This document shows, piece by piece, positions 1 through 9,067 of a DNA stretch of 41,493 nucleotides. The first letter of the stretch is position 1. Each line of letters begins with the position of its first letter. This DNA comes from an uncultured Clostridia bacterium (GTDB taxonomy: Bacteria; Bacillota; Clostridia; Oscillospirales; CAG-272), in NCBI GenBank assembly GCA_937884385.1, contig CALGCW010000121.1, positions 1-41,493 of the forward strand, read 5' to 3'. Both the position numbers and the translations under genes were made by a program. Below the pieces are notes generated by a model. That model was not told where the DNA came from. It saw only the letters and a list, made by a program, of their open reading frames with translations, and searched no databases.

Positions 1-69
1 CCCATTCGTTAAATTTGAACCCATTTTTTGCAAAAAAAGTGAACCTATTTTGCAAAATGAACCCATTAG
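1..69. repeat. short direct repeats, possible transposon terminus
   Basis: The motif GAACCYATT occurs at 17-25, 41-49 and 59-67, and a partial copy (CCCATT) sits at base 1. The copies are separated by TTTTGCAAAA-like blocks. On the minus strand this reads as repeated GGGTTCA blocks. Several short terminal repeats of this kind are a trait of IS21-family ends, so this may be the end of an insertion sequence that lies outside the window. No transposase is visible, so the assignment is inference only. Confidence 0.35.
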
Positions 70-110
70 GATTTTTGTATCCTTTTCGTAGTCCTTTCAC
101 AAACGCAAAT

Positions 111-154
111 AGCTTGAACTTTTTTACCATTGGAAAAAGGTTCGGGCTTTTTTG
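111..154 (+). terminator. possible rho-independent terminator
   Basis: The imperfect hairpin AGCTTGAAC...GGTTCGGGCT is followed by a run of six T at about 148-153. It would end a plus-strand transcript that enters from outside the window. The stem is interrupted, so the call is moderate. Confidence 0.45.
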
Positions 155-180
155 TTTCTTAGAAGAAGTTAAGAAGTATT

Positions 181-220
181 AAAAATAGCGGATGGAGATT
201 TCTCCGTCCGCTATTTTTTT
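181..220 (-). terminator. bidirectional terminator of the glycoside operon
   Basis: A stem of about 14 bp pairs 185-198 with 201-214 (core AGCGGATGGAG / CTCCGTCCGCT, one G-T pair). It is flanked by A on the left and T on the right, so it can end transcription on either strand. It lies about 45 bp after the last minus-strand stop codon (266). Confidence 0.8.
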
Positions 221-265
221 TAATGATTTCAGTCGCATTTTGCAACGTCTATTCGCTTGAGTTGA

Positions 266-1411
266 TCAATTCTGTGGTATGGATGACAATAACTCAATAC
301 CATAGGATTTTACATCCCCGTTTATTGCGTTATAAATCCACTCGCCAACACTGACACCATGTTCAAGCTTATCAAATACGTTGCTGGAAATAATCGTATG
401 CTGCGTGTTACCTGTTTGCGTATCCTCATTCAAACTCCATATATAGATGCCTATACCCGGGATATTCTCCTGCAGGGCATTCACCATTTCTTTGAGATCC
501 TTTTGAAATTTATCTCCCAGCTCTTTGCTTTTATCCATTTTGCCGTTATCTATATAGGACTGATACTGCATCAGAGTATCATCGCGGTAGGAGCAATCAA
601 ACAGGATCTTTACACTATCGCCGCGCTTTTTATACAGAGCTGTTAAGCTATCGAGTACAATATTATCGCTCACAAGATTATCTGAAATTTTCTTTGGTGC
701 CTTCCACAAATCGACTGCAGTATTATGCCAATCGTTATAAAGGAGCAATGCGCTATCAACACAAACGGTAACATTCGTTGCAGAAGGAAACCTATCGATT
801 ACATCATCTGCAAGCAGACTCGTTGCAAAACCGCCTGCCGAAAAGCCCGTAACGAGCAATGTGTCGGGATTGCCGATATATTGCTTTGCCTCTTCGACAA
901 ATGCAGCATAATTTGTGTAGCCCTGATGATAAACAACTTTTTCTTTGCCGTTTTCTGTGTAGCGATACTCGCCTGTACCACTATGGAAATCACCGCTTGC
1001 ATAGGGTATTACGAGAAAAGACCAATCCTTGAACGGATTTGCCGTATCGCTACTGCCAATACCCCACGTTGCAACAAAGTCTTGTCCTGTCATATCTTCG
1101 GCATAAAACTCTTTACCGCCTCTGCTCGTCTCTTCGGTAATACTGACTCCACCGCCGAAGAAGTATACTACAAGCTTGTTTTCAGATCCTTTTCTAAAAA
1201 TTCCGTGCCATTCCTTGCCGTTCGAGGATCTTGCTGCTTCGGGCGTTATGCGATACCATTTGCCTACTTCCGGTTCGCCCTCTAATTCGGGGTGCTTCAT
1301 CAAAAATGTTTTAAATAATACACAGCTTGTTCCGACAACCATAAGAACTATAGCCGCCAAAGCCACAAGTACTATGCTTAAACCGATGCGTTTTCTTTTA
1401 ACTTCACTCAT
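266..1411 (-). CDS. membrane-anchored pectin acetylesterase-like hydrolase
   Basis: This 381-residue protein resembles the pectinacetylesterase family (PF03283, related to CE13 and Notum), which removes acetyl or other acyl groups from glycans. The visible marks are an oxyanion-type FFGGG near residue 85, the ASGDFHSG segment at about 138-145, and the nucleophile elbow GFSAGG with Ser191. Candidate triad partners are the Asp in VCVDS and a His in the C-terminal TQHTIIS segment. A hydrophobic helix at about 10-30 is followed by a short linker, so it is probably anchored with the domain outside the membrane; Cys30 sits at its end but the lipobox is not canonical. It is the last gene of the minus-strand operon, 27 bp after the GH94 gene, and is a paralogue of the gene at 3892-5025. 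The substrate is inferred. Confidence 0.8.
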   Translation of the reverse strand: MSEVKRKRIGLSIVLVALAAIVLMVVGTSCVLFKTFLMKHPELEGEPEVGKWYRITPEAARSSNGKEWHGIFRKGSENKLVVYFFGGGVSITEETSRGGKEFYAEDMTGQDFVATWGIGSSDTANPFKDWSFLVIPYASGDFHSGTGEYRYTENGKEKVVYHQGYTNYAAFVEEAKQYIGNPDTLLVTGFSAGGFATSLLADDVIDRFPSATNVTVCVDSALLLYNDWHNTAVDLWKAPKKISDNLVSDNIVLDSLTALYKKRGDSVKILFDCSYRDDTLMQYQSYIDNGKMDKSKELGDKFQKDLKEMVNALQENIPGIGIYIWSLNEDTQTGNTQHTIISSNVFDKLEHGVSVGEWIYNAINGDVKSYGIELLSSIPQN

Positions 1412-1438
1412 ATCCGACTCCTTTTGTAGTATTTGCTA

Positions 1439-3865
1439 TTATCCCATAATAACGGTTATTTGTGCGTCATCCAAGTTTGCAATAGACTGCTCGCTGATGT
1501 ATGCGCCACCCGTAATATCAATAGGATCTCCATTTATAGTTATCGACTTAACTCCGTGACATATATGATTGGGATTTTTCACATTGATATGAAGCTTATG
1601 TCCTCGGTATATACGCTCTACGGTGTAGCTATCCCATTCTGCAGGAATGGAGGGATCAATAAGAAGTCCCTTCAGAGTAGGTCTTATTCCGAGGATATAC
1701 TGCGTTGCTACAACGTCCATCCAAGCGGCTGTTCCCGTTACTTGGGAGACCACACCCCAACCGAATTTTTCATTTGCGACTCCGAGCATCGTTGAGCAAT
1801 AAGCATATGCTTCGGAGCGATAACGCTCTACGCCCATCTTTTTAATAACGCTATGCGGCATTACCTGCTTATAATAATGCCAGGCAATATCACCTCTGCC
1901 AAGCAGTGCTTCTGCCATAATAGCCCAGCAGTTTGCCTGAACGAATATTCCGCCATTTTCGGAAAAGCCTGCAGGCAAACCGTTTACCATTGATGATTCC
2001 TTTGCAGGCCAGCTTGGAAATCCCGGAGCATTAAGAAGAAGACCGAGGCCGGTATCAAGCTTTTCTCTTGCGCTGTTCATAGCACGAGTATTTTTTTCTT
2101 TATTGCCTGCGTCCGAGATGATCATCCAGCTTTGTGCATTGAGCCAAATATTCATATGCTTTGCCGTGTGGGAGCCAATGGGTAATGAATCATCATCGAG
2201 TCCACGAATATACCAATCTCCGTCCCAGGCATATTTCGAAAGTGCCTCCTCCTGCTGCTTTATTCTGTCCTTGAATTTCGCTGCAAGCTCATCCTCTCCA
2301 CGCATCAAAGCAAGCTCGGATAGCTGCCTGAGAGCATAAATAAGCTGCTCTGAAACCATAACGCTCTCACCCTTACCGCGTCTGCCAAATGGACCGATAT
2401 GATCATTCCAATCGCTGTAAAGAATAAGCGGCAGGCCGTGTTCGCCCAGGTGATTTTCTGTAAACTCTATGCCGCGAAGTAAATGCTCCCAAAGGGTAGC
2501 ACTGCCTGTGTGATTTATCTTATCGGGGGCAAGGTATGGTATTTCCCGATCGAGAATCGACATATCTCCCGTTTCTGCAATTATTGCATAAGCAAGATAT
2601 ACTATCCAAAGGTGATTATCCGAGCGGGTTATATCCTGGGCGGGAGTTCGTTCCTCTCGCCACATAATATGAACGGGATGACCGTCCTCAAATTGCTGTG
2701 ATGCCAAATATTCAAGCATTTCATACGCCCATTCGGGTTTTCTGTATGCCTGAGCCAGCATATCCTGCGCGCTGTCTCTGAATCCTATGCCTCGGACACC
2801 CGATGCTGATGAGCTTATGGATCTTGAGTAGCGGGCGGTATGTACGCATTGGAGAGGCGTCCAGGTGTTTATCTGTCTCTCTCCGTCCTTGTCGGGAATA
2901 TTGCACTTAAGCACCGAAAGATGCTCACTCCACCAATTGGTGCATTTTTTGAACTGTTCATCAACGGCTCCTACGGTACGAAGCTTTGCGAGGGTTTCGC
3001 CTGTTTTGGCAACTGCATTATCATAATCCGAAAGCGCTCCCTCGGTAACGCCGAGATAATAATAAATCGTTTTTTCTTCACCCGACTTTACTGATACTTC
3101 TCTATGTAAAGCTCCACACGGTTCACCACCGTGAAGATTTGTGCAGGAAAGCATACCATTCTCCACCTCTATGGGGTTTCTCTCGTCTCTGTAATTGCCG
3201 CAAAAAATATCACGGTTACAGCAGAATGATCTTATCTTATCATCGGATGCGAAATAGACAAGGGGTGACTCGCTTGCACGCGGGTGCATCCAAGCCGTAT
3301 ATGCATAGGTAATAGCATCAAGCTCCTTGTCATAAACTGCTCTTGTATTCCATTTTAAGTAATATCCGAGCGTGTTTTCTTCTTTTGAAAGGAATTGTGA
3401 AAGCTCCACGTAAGCAAACACGTAGCAGCTTATGTCTTCTCCACTCTCATTTTTGAGCTTCAGATCCCATATCAGTGTATCGTGATCCTGTGCCATAAAG
3501 AGCTTTAAGGTAGCCGCAAATCCGCCTTTTTTAGCTGTAAAGGTAGAATATCCCGGTGCGTGAGCAGATTCTCGCATATCCACCGACGTTTCAGAGGGAC
3601 GGAAGGTAGGCGACCATACGGTACCGTCATCCATGCGTATATAGATATAGAATCCGGGAGAATCTATGGGCATATTGTAAAAACGGTATCGTGAAATACG
3701 AAAAGCAATGGGAGAGAGCCACCAGCTCATTCCACCACCCGCCTGTGATACAAAGGCGTGCATTCTGCCGTTTGAAAGATAGTTTATCCAAGGCTGAGGC
3801 AGATCAAATTTGTTAAATCTTATCTCCCTCTCCTCATCATAAAATTTGTACGGAAGGTTTTCCAT
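1439..3865 (-). CDS. GH94 family glycoside phosphorylase
   Basis: The 808-residue length and overall pattern match GH94 (cellobiose, cellodextrin, laminaribiose and chitobiose phosphorylases). These enzymes cleave beta-glucosidic bonds with phosphate to give a sugar 1-phosphate. The N-terminal sandwich domain shows PWINYLSNG and the RYRFYNMPID segment near 59-68. The (alpha/alpha)6 barrel carries GFRDSAQD at 361-368, DNHLW at 416-420 and the SDWND motif at 484-488, which holds the general acid of the family. GKGES follows shortly after, as is usual. There is no signal peptide, so it acts in the cytosol, which suits phosphorolysis after import. The sugar specificity cannot be read from the sequence. 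It sits between the two pectin-acetylesterase-like genes with gaps of 26-27 bp. Confidence 0.88.
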   Translation of the reverse strand: MENLPYKFYDEEREIRFNKFDLPQPWINYLSNGRMHAFVSQAGGGMSWWLSPIAFRISRYRFYNMPIDSPGFYIYIRMDDGTVWSPTFRPSETSVDMRESAHAPGYSTFTAKKGGFAATLKLFMAQDHDTLIWDLKLKNESGEDISCYVFAYVELSQFLSKEENTLGYYLKWNTRAVYDKELDAITYAYTAWMHPRASESPLVYFASDDKIRSFCCNRDIFCGNYRDERNPIEVENGMLSCTNLHGGEPCGALHREVSVKSGEEKTIYYYLGVTEGALSDYDNAVAKTGETLAKLRTVGAVDEQFKKCTNWWSEHLSVLKCNIPDKDGERQINTWTPLQCVHTARYSRSISSSASGVRGIGFRDSAQDMLAQAYRKPEWAYEMLEYLASQQFEDGHPVHIMWREERTPAQDITRSDNHLWIVYLAYAIIAETGDMSILDREIPYLAPDKINHTGSATLWEHLLRGIEFTENHLGEHGLPLILYSDWNDHIGPFGRRGKGESVMVSEQLIYALRQLSELALMRGEDELAAKFKDRIKQQEEALSKYAWDGDWYIRGLDDDSLPIGSHTAKHMNIWLNAQSWMIISDAGNKEKNTRAMNSAREKLDTGLGLLLNAPGFPSWPAKESSMVNGLPAGFSENGGIFVQANCWAIMAEALLGRGDIAWHYYKQVMPHSVIKKMGVERYRSEAYAYCSTMLGVANEKFGWGVVSQVTGTAAWMDVVATQYILGIRPTLKGLLIDPSIPAEWDSYTVERIYRGHKLHINVKNPNHICHGVKSITINGDPIDITGGAYISEQSIANLDDAQITVIMG

Positions 3866-3891
3866 AAATAATGTCCTTTAATTTTAAGTAT

Positions 3892-5025
3892 TTATAAAAG
3901 GTCAAGTCCGACCCTTTGAATTTTGCCGCTAATGGCATTGTCGATCCATTCGGAGCAGTTTATACCATCAATCTTGTGATCGAAAACATAGCTGTCGCCG
4001 ATAATGCAATGGATAGTAAGCTTTTCCTTTTTATGTGCGGGATCCGGGATGTGGAAAAAGTACATTCCAACCTCTCCCATCTCATCGCACATCATATCCT
4101 TCATATTGCTAAGCCAAGCCTTAAAAAGCTCTCCGCTATCCGCAGAAAATGAAAAGCTGCCGTTTTTAACAAGATTGAACATTCTTGAAAGTCCCGAGTC
4201 CCTAACAGAGCTGGTAATGAGTATATTTACTCTGTCGCCACGCTCTTTTTTTAGTGCTTTGAGGGCATCCAGAGTGATATTGTCAGTGTGTAATCGTGAG
4301 GCTATCTTTTCGGGTGCGTGCCATACGTCGCGGGCGATATTATTCCACCCTTCCATAGGGAAAAATCCGCTGTCAACAAGACAGGTGAAGTTATTACAGC
4401 CGTCATAAACATCCATAATATCATCAGTAAGCAGTGCCGCACCAAATCCGCCTCCCGAGCAACCGCAAACTATTACCGCCTCGGGATTTGGCACCAGCTC
4501 CTTCATCTTTTCTATTGAGGCTCTGTATTTTTTGTAGCCGTGATGATGAAGAAGCCTTTTGCTTCCGTCGAGAGCTGTATATGGAAAATCTCCGTTTCCT
4601 ATATGAAAATCACCCGTATCGTAATTGATATACAAAACATTCCAGTCACGGAAGGGATTTCTTTCGCTATCCTCGAAAATGCCTCTGTTTCTTCTTATGT
4701 CGGAAAACAGATCGAGGTGGGTCATATAGTATGTATCCTGAATATCCTTTGCATAAATTGACGAAGGACGTGCTGCAGTATATTCATTCCAGGAAAGACC
4801 TCCGCCTGCGAAGAATATCATAAGTTTGTTCTCTTTGTCCAGCTTAAGCGAGCAATAGGTCGGCTCTCCAATACCGCTACTGCAATTCTCTGTATAGAAT
4901 CTATACCATTTTCCGGGTTCAGCCGTGTCCTCAAGCCTGGGAAACCTCTTTTTTCTCAAAAACGGGGTAAGAATCTTTATCCAAAGGGGCTCTCTTTCCC
5001 AGCTTTCTAACTTAAAGTCTGCCAT
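3892..5025 (-). CDS. cytosolic pectin acetylesterase-like hydrolase
   Basis: A 377-residue member of the pectinacetylesterase-like family and paralogue of the gene at 266-1411. Visible marks are FFAGGG near residues 71-76, YDTGDFHIGNG at about 135-145, the nucleophile elbow CGCSGGG with Ser190, a CLVDSGF segment carrying a candidate Asp, and a C-terminal LTIHCIIG segment carrying a candidate His. Unlike its paralogue it has no N-terminal hydrophobic segment, so it should stay in the cytosol. The gene is 9 bp after the MBL-fold gene and 26 bp before the GH94 gene. It probably removes acetyl or other acyl groups from imported oligosaccharides; the substrate is inferred from context. Confidence 0.8.
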   Translation of the reverse strand: MADFKLESWEREPLWIKILTPFLRKKRFPRLEDTAEPGKWYRFYTENCSSGIGEPTYCSLKLDKENKLMIFFAGGGLSWNEYTAARPSSIYAKDIQDTYYMTHLDLFSDIRRNRGIFEDSERNPFRDWNVLYINYDTGDFHIGNGDFPYTALDGSKRLLHHHGYKKYRASIEKMKELVPNPEAVIVCGCSGGGFGAALLTDDIMDVYDGCNNFTCLVDSGFFPMEGWNNIARDVWHAPEKIASRLHTDNITLDALKALKKERGDRVNILITSSVRDSGLSRMFNLVKNGSFSFSADSGELFKAWLSNMKDMMCDEMGEVGMYFFHIPDPAHKKEKLTIHCIIGDSYVFDHKIDGINCSEWIDNAISGKIQRVGLDLL

Positions 5026-5034
5026 AATATCCCC

Positions 5035-5880
5035 TTAAAGCTTGTCTTCGCTTATCATAACGAATGCAGATTTTTTGCCCTTAGGCTTGGTTTTGCTGAA
5101 GCACTTTTTATATACGACACCCGGGGTAAAGGCGCTTTCCTTTTGAATTATACCACCCTCAAAGTCAATGTTTTCCGCAACATCTATATAGTCGTAGATC
5201 GCCGCTTTAGGCTCGGGCTTTATACTGTGTCCCGTAATTAGATAATCAAAGTCAAGCTTTTCAACCTTTTTCAATGAATTAAGATAAACCGAAAGCTTTG
5301 TTGATTCGGGCAGGAAGAGCCAAGTACCGCCGCAAATACCGTCACTTGCAAAGAACAGCTTCTTTTCGGGACAGTAAAGTCCTATGCTTCCTGCAGTATG
5401 ACCGGGTATCTCAACAACACGGAGAGTGATGCCGCCAAGGTCAAACTCTTGTCCTTCGCTTATATCAATAAAGCTCTCCGATACGGGATTTGCAAGATAA
5501 TCGCTCATCTTGTATCCATTTGGAATAATGAATCTATAGAAAAACAGAATTCTCTGCACCGAATAAAGCATACCCCAGCCGATTTTTCTGAAGTCCTCGG
5601 ACTGATGATATTTATACACCTCGAGATCGTCGTGGTGCATATAGCAGGGATTATCAAACTTTGTATTTCCGCCTGCGTGGTCTATGTGACCGTGGGAATT
5701 TACAACGTACAGAGGAAGATCGGTAATGGTCCTTACATATTCTGCGAGATTTCCAAAGCCGTATCCTGTATCAAAGAGAAGGGAGTGATGCTCGCCAACT
5801 ATGAGATATTTCGCCACAGCCTCGCTTGTAATGCCGTAAACTCCGGGAAAAATCTCCTTATTCTTAAAAAACTGCTTCAT
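5035..5880 (-). CDS. metallo-beta-lactamase-fold hydrolase
   Basis: This 281-residue protein has the metal-binding motif SHGHIDHAGG (His63, His65, Asp67, His68), then GHTAGS, FASDG and a C-terminal TGHS, in the order typical of the MBL hydrolase superfamily (glyoxalase II, lactonases and others). It has no signal peptide. It starts 3 bp after the stop of the upstream esterase, so it is translated with the operon. The superfamily is too broad to name a substrate. In this setting hydrolysis of a lactone or an acyl ester released from the glycoside is a reasonable guess, but only a guess. Confidence 0.8.
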   Translation of the reverse strand: MKQFFKNKEIFPGVYGITSEAVAKYLIVGEHHSLLFDTGYGFGNLAEYVRTITDLPLYVVNSHGHIDHAGGNTKFDNPCYMHHDDLEVYKYHQSEDFRKIGWGMLYSVQRILFFYRFIIPNGYKMSDYLANPVSESFIDISEGQEFDLGGITLRVVEIPGHTAGSIGLYCPEKKLFFASDGICGGTWLFLPESTKLSVYLNSLKKVEKLDFDYLITGHSIKPEPKAAIYDYIDVAENIDFEGGIIQKESAFTPGVVYKKCFSKTKPKGKKSAFVMISEDKL

Positions 5881-5883
5881 ATT

Positions 5884-6768
5884 TTACTCCTGTTTTGATA
5901 ATTTATAAAGCTCGCGGGTCTTATTAACCTTATATTCAAAGCATTCCTCACGAAGGCGGTCTTGCTCCTCTTTTTCATCCTCACGCTCTGTTCCAAAGCC
6001 GTGATAGCCCCTCTCGTATTTTATTATGTCGTGAAGCTTGCCGTGCTTTTTCAAGAGAGCTGCATAATGCTCACCTTGGGGATGCAAAGGATCTCTTCCG
6101 CACACTATGATTACTGCGGGCGAGAGCATTTCGATAGTTTCATCCTTGATTCTTGCCGCAGGGGAGATAAGCTCGCTGTCAATAGGAACTTTTGGTGGGC
6201 AAACCTCGAACATCAGCCGATATAGCTTGTTTCCTTCGGGAAAATCAATGGGGATCGTACCTGTAAAATCAAGGAAAGGAACCTCGATTACCTGTCCTGC
6301 GATTTTTATTCCGTCGTGTGCCAAAAGTATAGCCGCACCTGCCGTAATATGTCCTCCTGCGCTACCTCCCGATACCACAATACGATCGGGATCGATAGAG
6401 AGACTTTCGGCATTTTTCTTCAGCCATCTGACAACGTCTGCTACCTCCTCCTGACAATAGGGGAAGCTCTCCTCGTAAAGTCTTTTGTAGTTAACATTTA
6501 CCACAAAGGCACCAAGCTCCTTTGATAAACGGTCGCAGTATGCGTCATCGTCAACGGCATCCATTCCTACCCATCCGCCACCGTGCACCTGAACGAATAC
6601 GGGCATATTCTCTTGCTTTTCGGGGTAGTAGAATATAACCTCAACGGGATTTTTTCCATCCCTCTCGATCACCCCTCGCTTTCCGATCACCTTATCGCTC
6701 TTATAATGCTCGTTCGCTTTTTTTAGCTTTGTAGTAAAAAACCAACGTTTAATTCTCGTAAATGCCAT
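5884..6768 (-). CDS. alpha/beta-hydrolase fold-3 esterase
   Basis: A 294-residue esterase of the hormone-sensitive-lipase type. It shows the oxyanion motif HGGGW (62-66), the nucleophile elbow GGSAGGH with Ser136, a GRDPLHP segment with the candidate acid Asp, and a YHGF segment with the catalytic His. It lacks a signal peptide. The start codon lies 20 bp inside the end of the GH2 gene, with a GAGG-type ribosome site just upstream, which implies translational coupling. Carboxyl ester hydrolysis is well supported; the acyl group and carrier are unknown. It is one of several esterases in this operon. Confidence 0.85.
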   Translation of the reverse strand: MAFTRIKRWFFTTKLKKANEHYKSDKVIGKRGVIERDGKNPVEVIFYYPEKQENMPVFVQVHGGGWVGMDAVDDDAYCDRLSKELGAFVVNVNYKRLYEESFPYCQEEVADVVRWLKKNAESLSIDPDRIVVSGGSAGGHITAGAAILLAHDGIKIAGQVIEVPFLDFTGTIPIDFPEGNKLYRLMFEVCPPKVPIDSELISPAARIKDETIEMLSPAVIIVCGRDPLHPQGEHYAALLKKHGKLHDIIKYERGYHGFGTEREDEKEEQDRLREECFEYKVNKTRELYKLSKQE

Positions 6769-9067
6769 TTATCTTTACCTCGATTTTCGGTAATTCATCT
6801 CCCTTGCTGATGACAAGGGCTCTGCCGTTATATGTTTTAATAACTTTGTCAAAATAGTTTTCCTCGCTTTTTGGGTCTGCGGATCCAAATCCTATAACGT
6901 CAGCCATAGACTCCTCGGATATCTCAAGCTGAAGGTCGGCGTCGGGATTCAAAATTCCGTTTTCGTCAACGAGGCTGATCTCTGTAATGCCGTCACCTAA
7001 ATATTCGGTTTTAACCGATACCTCATAAGAGGCGGTGAGAAGCTTATCCTCGCCCGTTTTTTGAGAATCCTTATAGCTTACAGCATAAAGCTCGCCCGGC
7101 TCGTAGGTAATATCAAAATAAGTTTTACATTTTATGGGCTGCTTCTTGCCGAGTGATTCTCCGTTTCTGAAAAGCTCCACCTCGTCTGCGTTTGAATAGA
7201 CCTCCACAACGATGGGCTTTCCTTCAAAGCCGCGATAGTTCCAGCTACGCTTGGCATCCGACCATCCCCATCGTGTGGGTGATTGCTTCTCTCCATAATG
7301 TGCGGGATCCTGAGATGCAATATAAGGATCACACCTTTTGCCCCATACGATCTCACGCCAATAGGAAACGGGGCGACGGTCACCGATAAGATCAAAATCT
7401 CCGCAGTTTGCTGTACGCCAGGGGTACGGACCGTAAATGTCATAATCTACGCCCCCGCCGTATCTCATTTGCCCTACGCCCGCTTCTCCGAGATAGTCCC
7501 AGGCGGACCAACCGAAATCGCCTATAATCTGTAGCTCCGACTTGCATATCTGCCAATTATCGTATAGCTCTCCGGCACAGCATTCTGCACCGAGAATTAT
7601 TCTTTCGGGATAAAGACTTACGTCGGAAAGATATCTGTACGTAGCATAATTATATCCTGCTATATCAAGATAGCTGAATGCCTCCTCAAGAGGCTCACCG
7701 ATCTCCTTTGAAGCCATAAGACGGGCGAGGGCTTCTTTATCTCCGTTCATAATGGAATTTATGTCTGCTCCTGCCTTAACGGCAAGCTCAGGGATCTTAT
7801 CCATCAGAGCCAAGGTAATATTGATGCAATTCGTCACGTATCTTGTATGGTCAAGGCTTTTGATAAGATCAGCGATCCTTCTGCCTCTCCCTGCTTCTAT
7901 CGGGTTGCTCGTTTCGCCTATCTCATTTCCGATAGAGTAGATAATAACACCGGGGTGATTGTAGCAAAGATCTACCATAGCCACAGTATCCTTTTCCCGG
8001 CAGTCTTCAAAATCAAAGGAATAGTCAAAGTCCACCTTGGGTGTAGTCCAGGAATCGCACAGCTCCACCATAACCAGCATTCCAATCTCGTCACAGGCGT
8101 CAAGAACTATTTTACTTGCAGGAAAATGCGCGCATCTTATGGCATTGTAGCCAGCCTCCTTCAGCTTTTTTATGCGTCTGTAGGTAAGGGCTTTATGCTC
8201 TATCGCACCAACAATTCCGTGATCGTGGTGGATACATCCTCCGCGGAGCTTTATGCTTTTTCCATTCAGGCGCAAGCCTCGCTTGGTATCAAGTGACAAG
8301 GTGCGAATGCCAAATCGGGTGATTTCTTCGTCACAACCGTCGATTTCGGTATGGCATTCGTACATATAAGGAGAATCTACTTCCCAAGGCGTGGGAGAAT
8401 CCACCTCAAAGCGTGAGCTTACCGTTTTAGTCTCGTTTGGCATCATAGTGATGGGGAGTGAAAGAGTTATTTCACCGATTTTATGTGTCAGAGTGATTTT
8501 TGCAGTTTTGTTTCTACTATTTACAAGAGTTGCTTTGATATCAAGAACGGCAACGCACTCGTCGCATTGCAAGGTGGTTATTTTGACCGATGCGGGCTTT
8601 ACGTATATATCTGTGCCACGGTACATCCAAACGTCACGGTATATTCCTGTTCCCGTATACCAGCGGCTTGAGGGGACACCGTTTCTCACCAAAACCTTAA
8701 TGCTGTTTTTGCCCTCAATCAGATATGGTGAAGCGTCAACGAGAAAGGGTGTGTAGCCGTTTTTATGCTCATAGGCAAGAGTGCCGTTGATAAAGACGGA
8801 TGTATTTTTATATACACCTTCAAATTCTATAAACGTGTTACCCGAGAGGTCATCCAAAAAGAATTCCTTGGTGTAATGAACCGTTTTATATGGGTAGTAA
8901 CCCGTTGCGTTTCCCGTCCTGTTTTTTGGGTCACGCCTCTCTCGTATCATAGCGTCGTGAGGCAGGGTGACAGGGTATGAGTCGGCAACGGGGTTCAGCG
9001 TTTTTTCAAGGGCGGTTCCGCCGTTGTTATGGAATATCCACCCATCATTAAAGCTTTGTTTTTTCAT
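6749..9067 (-). CDS. GH2 beta-galactosidase-like glycosidase
   Basis: This 772-residue protein has the GH2 layout: a sugar-binding jelly roll at about 1-150 (FNDGW, LPHDA, RWYTGTGIYRDVW), an Ig-like domain, the TIM barrel from about 260, and C-terminal domains of the DUF4982 type that end with a GSADP segment. The acid/base Glu382 lies in SIGNEIG and the probable nucleophile Glu495 in ILGAEC. RCAHFP replaces the more common RTSHNP. No signal peptide is seen, so it acts on imported substrate. Its start overlaps the transporter stop in a TAATG junction. Beta-galactosidase is the commonest activity of such proteins, but beta-glucuronidase or other exo-activities are not excluded. Confidence 0.87.
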   Translation of the reverse strand: MKKQSFNDGWIFHNNGGTALEKTLNPVADSYPVTLPHDAMIRERRDPKNRTGNATGYYPYKTVHYTKEFFLDDLSGNTFIEFEGVYKNTSVFINGTLAYEHKNGYTPFLVDASPYLIEGKNSIKVLVRNGVPSSRWYTGTGIYRDVWMYRGTDIYVKPASVKITTLQCDECVAVLDIKATLVNSRNKTAKITLTHKIGEITLSLPITMMPNETKTVSSRFEVDSPTPWEVDSPYMYECHTEIDGCDEEITRFGIRTLSLDTKRGLRLNGKSIKLRGGCIHHDHGIVGAIEHKALTYRRIKKLKEAGYNAIRCAHFPASKIVLDACDEIGMLVMVELCDSWTTPKVDFDYSFDFEDCREKDTVAMVDLCYNHPGVIIYSIGNEIGETSNPIEAGRGRRIADLIKSLDHTRYVTNCINITLALMDKIPELAVKAGADINSIMNGDKEALARLMASKEIGEPLEEAFSYLDIAGYNYATYRYLSDVSLYPERIILGAECCAGELYDNWQICKSELQIIGDFGWSAWDYLGEAGVGQMRYGGGVDYDIYGPYPWRTANCGDFDLIGDRRPVSYWREIVWGKRCDPYIASQDPAHYGEKQSPTRWGWSDAKRSWNYRGFEGKPIVVEVYSNADEVELFRNGESLGKKQPIKCKTYFDITYEPGELYAVSYKDSQKTGEDKLLTASYEVSVKTEYLGDGITEISLVDENGILNPDADLQLEISEESMADVIGFGSADPKSEENYFDKVIKTYNGRALVISKGDELPKIEVKINGIYEN

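Noticed and set aside
725..1285. Plus-strand frame of 186 codons over the 266-1411 gene
   Set aside because: It is antisense to a gene with clear catalytic motifs, has no ribosome site and reads as Cys/Ile-rich low-quality sequence.
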